From Bacillota bacterium (GTDB taxonomy: Bacteria > Bacillota > Proteinivoracia > UBA4975), in assembly GCA_012727415.1 (NCBI GenBank), contig JAAYHI010000042.1, forward strand, positions 1-5,076: a DNA stretch of 5,076 nt, written 5' to 3'. The translations under genes were made by a program, and so were the position numbers. Numbering within the stretch: the stretch's first letter is position 1; every line of letters starts with the position of its first letter. Positions 3,344 to 5,076 of the stretch are shown here, in pieces. The notes beneath the pieces were generated by a model. The model was not told the DNA's origin, ran no database searches, and worked only from the letters and a program-made list of their open reading frames with translations.

Positions 3344-5076
3344 TTAAGACTGTAATAATTGTGTTCGGATCCTGGCAATGTCTGTCTCCGGCAGACCACA
3401 GGCATTATTTTGGCACAGGTAAACCTGGGTGCCCAGAGTAGATTTTATCCCGGCAGTAAAGGGCGCCACATGAGCCAGCTCCTGGGGATCCGCTGCCGCC
3501 AGCACACTCACCTCGGGCAGAAAAGAACGTTGCACCTCCTGGAGGAGTTGTCGGATTTCAGGGTGGTCCAATTCCCCCACCACCACTGCTTCCCTGCCTG
3601 GCACAAGGGCAAGGAGAAGAGCTTGTAACAAGTGGGTATGGCCTGCAGGATAATGGAGTACCTGGCTGGCAAAAGCCCGGATAATCTTCTCCGCCACTTC
3701 CTGCAATTCTGTGTCCCCTGTCAGCCGGGCCAGGCGCATAAGCTCCCTGGCGGCGACGCTATTTCCTGAGGGCATAGCCCCGTCATATATTTCTTTGGGC
3801 TTGGAAATCAGTTCCTCACCGTCGCTGCCGTAGAAATAAAAGCCTCCCTCTTCATCCCAGAAGAGAGCCAGCATATGCGCCGCCAGCTCCCGGGCCCTGG
3901 CCAGCCAGGAAAGGTCCCAAGTAGTTGCATACAGCTCGTTGCATGCCCACAAAAGATAGGCGTAGTCGTCAATATATGCCCTGTACTTGGCTTCCCCCTG
4001 CCGCCAGCGGACCAGCAGCCGCCCTGACTCAGTGAGGTTATCCTCAATGAAGGCATAGGCTGCCTTGGCCCTTAGCAAGTATTCCTCTTCGCCAAAGGTT
4101 CGGGCGGCAAGGGCAAGGGCAGATATCATCAAGGCGTTCCAGGCCGTAAGCACCTTGTCGTCCTTGTGGGGGTGAACCCGCTCCTCCCTGACGGCAAAGA
4201 GCTTTTGCCGGCTGGATTCCAACATCGATTTGAACAGTTCAGGTTCTATATTGTGATAATTGGCCACCTGGGTCAGGTCTGTGTCAATGAGGTTGGGGAT
4301 ATTTTTGCCCTCGAAATTACCCTTTTCCGAGATGTTATAGGCCTCGCAAAACAACTGGCCCTGCTCCCGGCCCAGAATCTCCATAATCTCCCCCGCTTCC
4401 CAGGCATAGAACTTTCCTTCGACGCCCTCGGAATCGGCGTCCTCGGCAGAAAGGAAACTGCCCCCGGGCCCTGCCAGCACCCGCTGGCAATAGTCGAGTA
4501 TCTCCCTGGCAACGGTCATATAGCGCTGTCGGCCTGTAACCTGCCAGCCTTCGGTGTAGGCAATGGCCAGCAGGGCATTGTCGTAGAGCATCTTCTCAAA
4601 ATGGGGAATGAGCCATTTCCTGTCGGTGGAATAGCGGCAAAAGCCATAGCCCAGGTGATCGTAGATGCCCCCGTTGGCCATGGCGTCCAGGGTGGCAGTA
4701 GCCATTTCCAGGGCAGCGGGAGCTTTGGTCCAGCGGTGGTAGCGGAGCAGAAACATCAAATTGTGTGGTGTGGGGAATTTGGGGGCAATGCCAAAACCGC
4801 CATACTTGTCATCGAAGGCCTGCTGCAACTGGTGAAAGCAGGTGTGGACAGCCTCCTCCCCTAACTCTCCCGGAGCTGTTGCCCGCGGCTTTAACCCCGC
4901 CGCTATCTTGGAGGCAACGTCGGCTATTTTTTCCGGCGCCCTCTGGTACTGGTCGGAAATAAGCTGGAGCAGCTCTTTAAAGCCAGGGCGGCCGAAGCGT
5001 CCGGTGGGAGGAAAGTAGGTGCCGGCATAAAAGGGCTTTTTATCCGGGGTCAAAAAAACCGACAAAGGCCAGCCCC
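3344..5076 (-). CDS. YyaL/SPATA20-type thioredoxin-domain protein, DUF255 plus alpha/alpha-toroid (5' end cut by window edge)
   Basis: The frame runs off the right edge, showing 576 residues. Homologues are about 680-690 aa, so roughly 100 N-terminal residues, including the thioredoxin-like CxxC region, lie outside. The visible part begins with the end of the DUF255 thioredoxin fold, GWPLSVFLTPD (1-11) and YAGTYFPP (16-23). A long helical region like the six-hairpin glycosidase fold follows, with family blocks GGFGIAPKFPTP (92-103), GGIYDHLGYGFCRYSTD (135-151), PHFEKMLYDNALL (157-169), SAEDADSEG (209-217), DDKVLTAWNALM (305-316), AYIDDYAYLLWA (366-377) and YDGAMPSGNS (430-439). Near the C-terminus CQNNACGLPE (554-563) is typical. 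The TTG at 5065 is an internal leucine codon, not the start. The family is widely conserved, with no established enzymatic activity; roles in redox or sugar chemistry are speculative. Codon usage and frame look intact throughout. Confidence 0.93.
   Translation of the reverse strand, partial: GWPLSVFLTPDKKPFYAGTYFPPTGRFGRPGFKELLQLISDQYQRAPEKIADVASKIAAGLKPRATAPGELGEEAVHTCFHQLQQAFDDKYGGFGIAPKFPTPHNLMFLLRYHRWTKAPAALEMATATLDAMANGGIYDHLGYGFCRYSTDRKWLIPHFEKMLYDNALLAIAYTEGWQVTGRQRYMTVAREILDYCQRVLAGPGGSFLSAEDADSEGVEGKFYAWEAGEIMEILGREQGQLFCEAYNISEKGNFEGKNIPNLIDTDLTQVANYHNIEPELFKSMLESSRQKLFAVREERVHPHKDDKVLTAWNALMISALALAARTFGEEEYLLRAKAAYAFIEDNLTESGRLLVRWRQGEAKYRAYIDDYAYLLWACNELYATTWDLSWLARARELAAHMLALFWDEEGGFYFYGSDGEELISKPKEIYDGAMPSGNSVAARELMRLARLTGDTELQEVAEKIIRAFASQVLHYPAGHTHLLQALLLALVPGREAVVVGELDHPEIRQLLQEVQRSFLPEVSVLAAADPQELAHVAPFTAGIKSTLGTQVYLCQNNACGLPETDIARIRTQLLQS

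Noticed and set aside
4166..4864. 232-codon plus-strand open frame
   Set aside because: It is antisense to the YyaL/SPATA20-type gene, whose family motifs continue without break across the region; no recognisable protein or Shine-Dalgarno is seen.
1..5076. CRISPR arrays, tRNA or rRNA genes, insertion-sequence transposases, phage or defence genes
   Set aside because: Looked for direct repeats, cloverleaf-like segments and recognisable transposase, nuclease or phage motifs; none found.

Overview
The window looks like a chromosomal stretch of a Gram-positive, clostridial-type anaerobe of moderately high GC. I infer a Peptococcaceae / Desulfotomaculum-Moorella-like relative; this cannot be fixed from the sequence alone. 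The reasons are strong AGGAGG-type ribosome binding sites, GTG and TTG starts, tandem short Gram-positive-type signal peptidases I, a tetrahydrofolate riboswitch driving an ECF-type folate transporter, and a gene resembling the N-terminal extension that I recall from clostridial dihydropteroate synthases. Both window ends cut through genes.

Plus strand, 1-2209. Two tandem type I signal peptidases come first; the first lacks its N-terminus at the window edge, and the second is complete from ATG 481. A short leader follows, with an extended -10 promoter (TSS near 1045), a well-formed THF-I riboswitch aptamer (1048-1141) and an expression platform (1142-1212). In the platform, an 8-bp hairpin buries the folT Shine-Dalgarno and is followed directly by seven T residues. 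A competing fold reaches back into the aptamer core. The leader controls folT (1213-1872, folate ECF transporter S component). folT overlaps a 121-aa gene resembling the N-terminal accessory domain of clostridial FolP, but without the catalytic TIM barrel.

Convergence point, 2186-2214. A 29-bp imperfect palindrome, which looks like a dispersed REP-type repeat, supplies the stop codon of the FolP-like gene on the + strand and of the DUF2085 gene on the - strand.

Minus strand, 3291-2206. A probable operon runs from an O6-alkylguanine-DNA alkyltransferase (ogt type) through a 67-aa zinc-ribbon/hydrophobic small protein to a DUF2085 membrane protein with a CxxC motif. A perfect TATAAT lies just upstream of the alkyltransferase. 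Beyond it are a strong hairpin terminator (3314-3338) and a YyaL/SPATA20-type protein (thioredoxin-like DUF255 plus alpha/alpha-toroid region) that runs off the right edge without its N-terminal CxxC region.

Functionally the window combines protein secretion, riboswitch-controlled folate uptake, DNA alkylation repair and a conserved redox/toroid protein of unknown function. The families are known. The less ordinary points are the stand-alone FolP N-domain coupled to folT, the repeat that ends two genes, and the folding switch in the folT leader.
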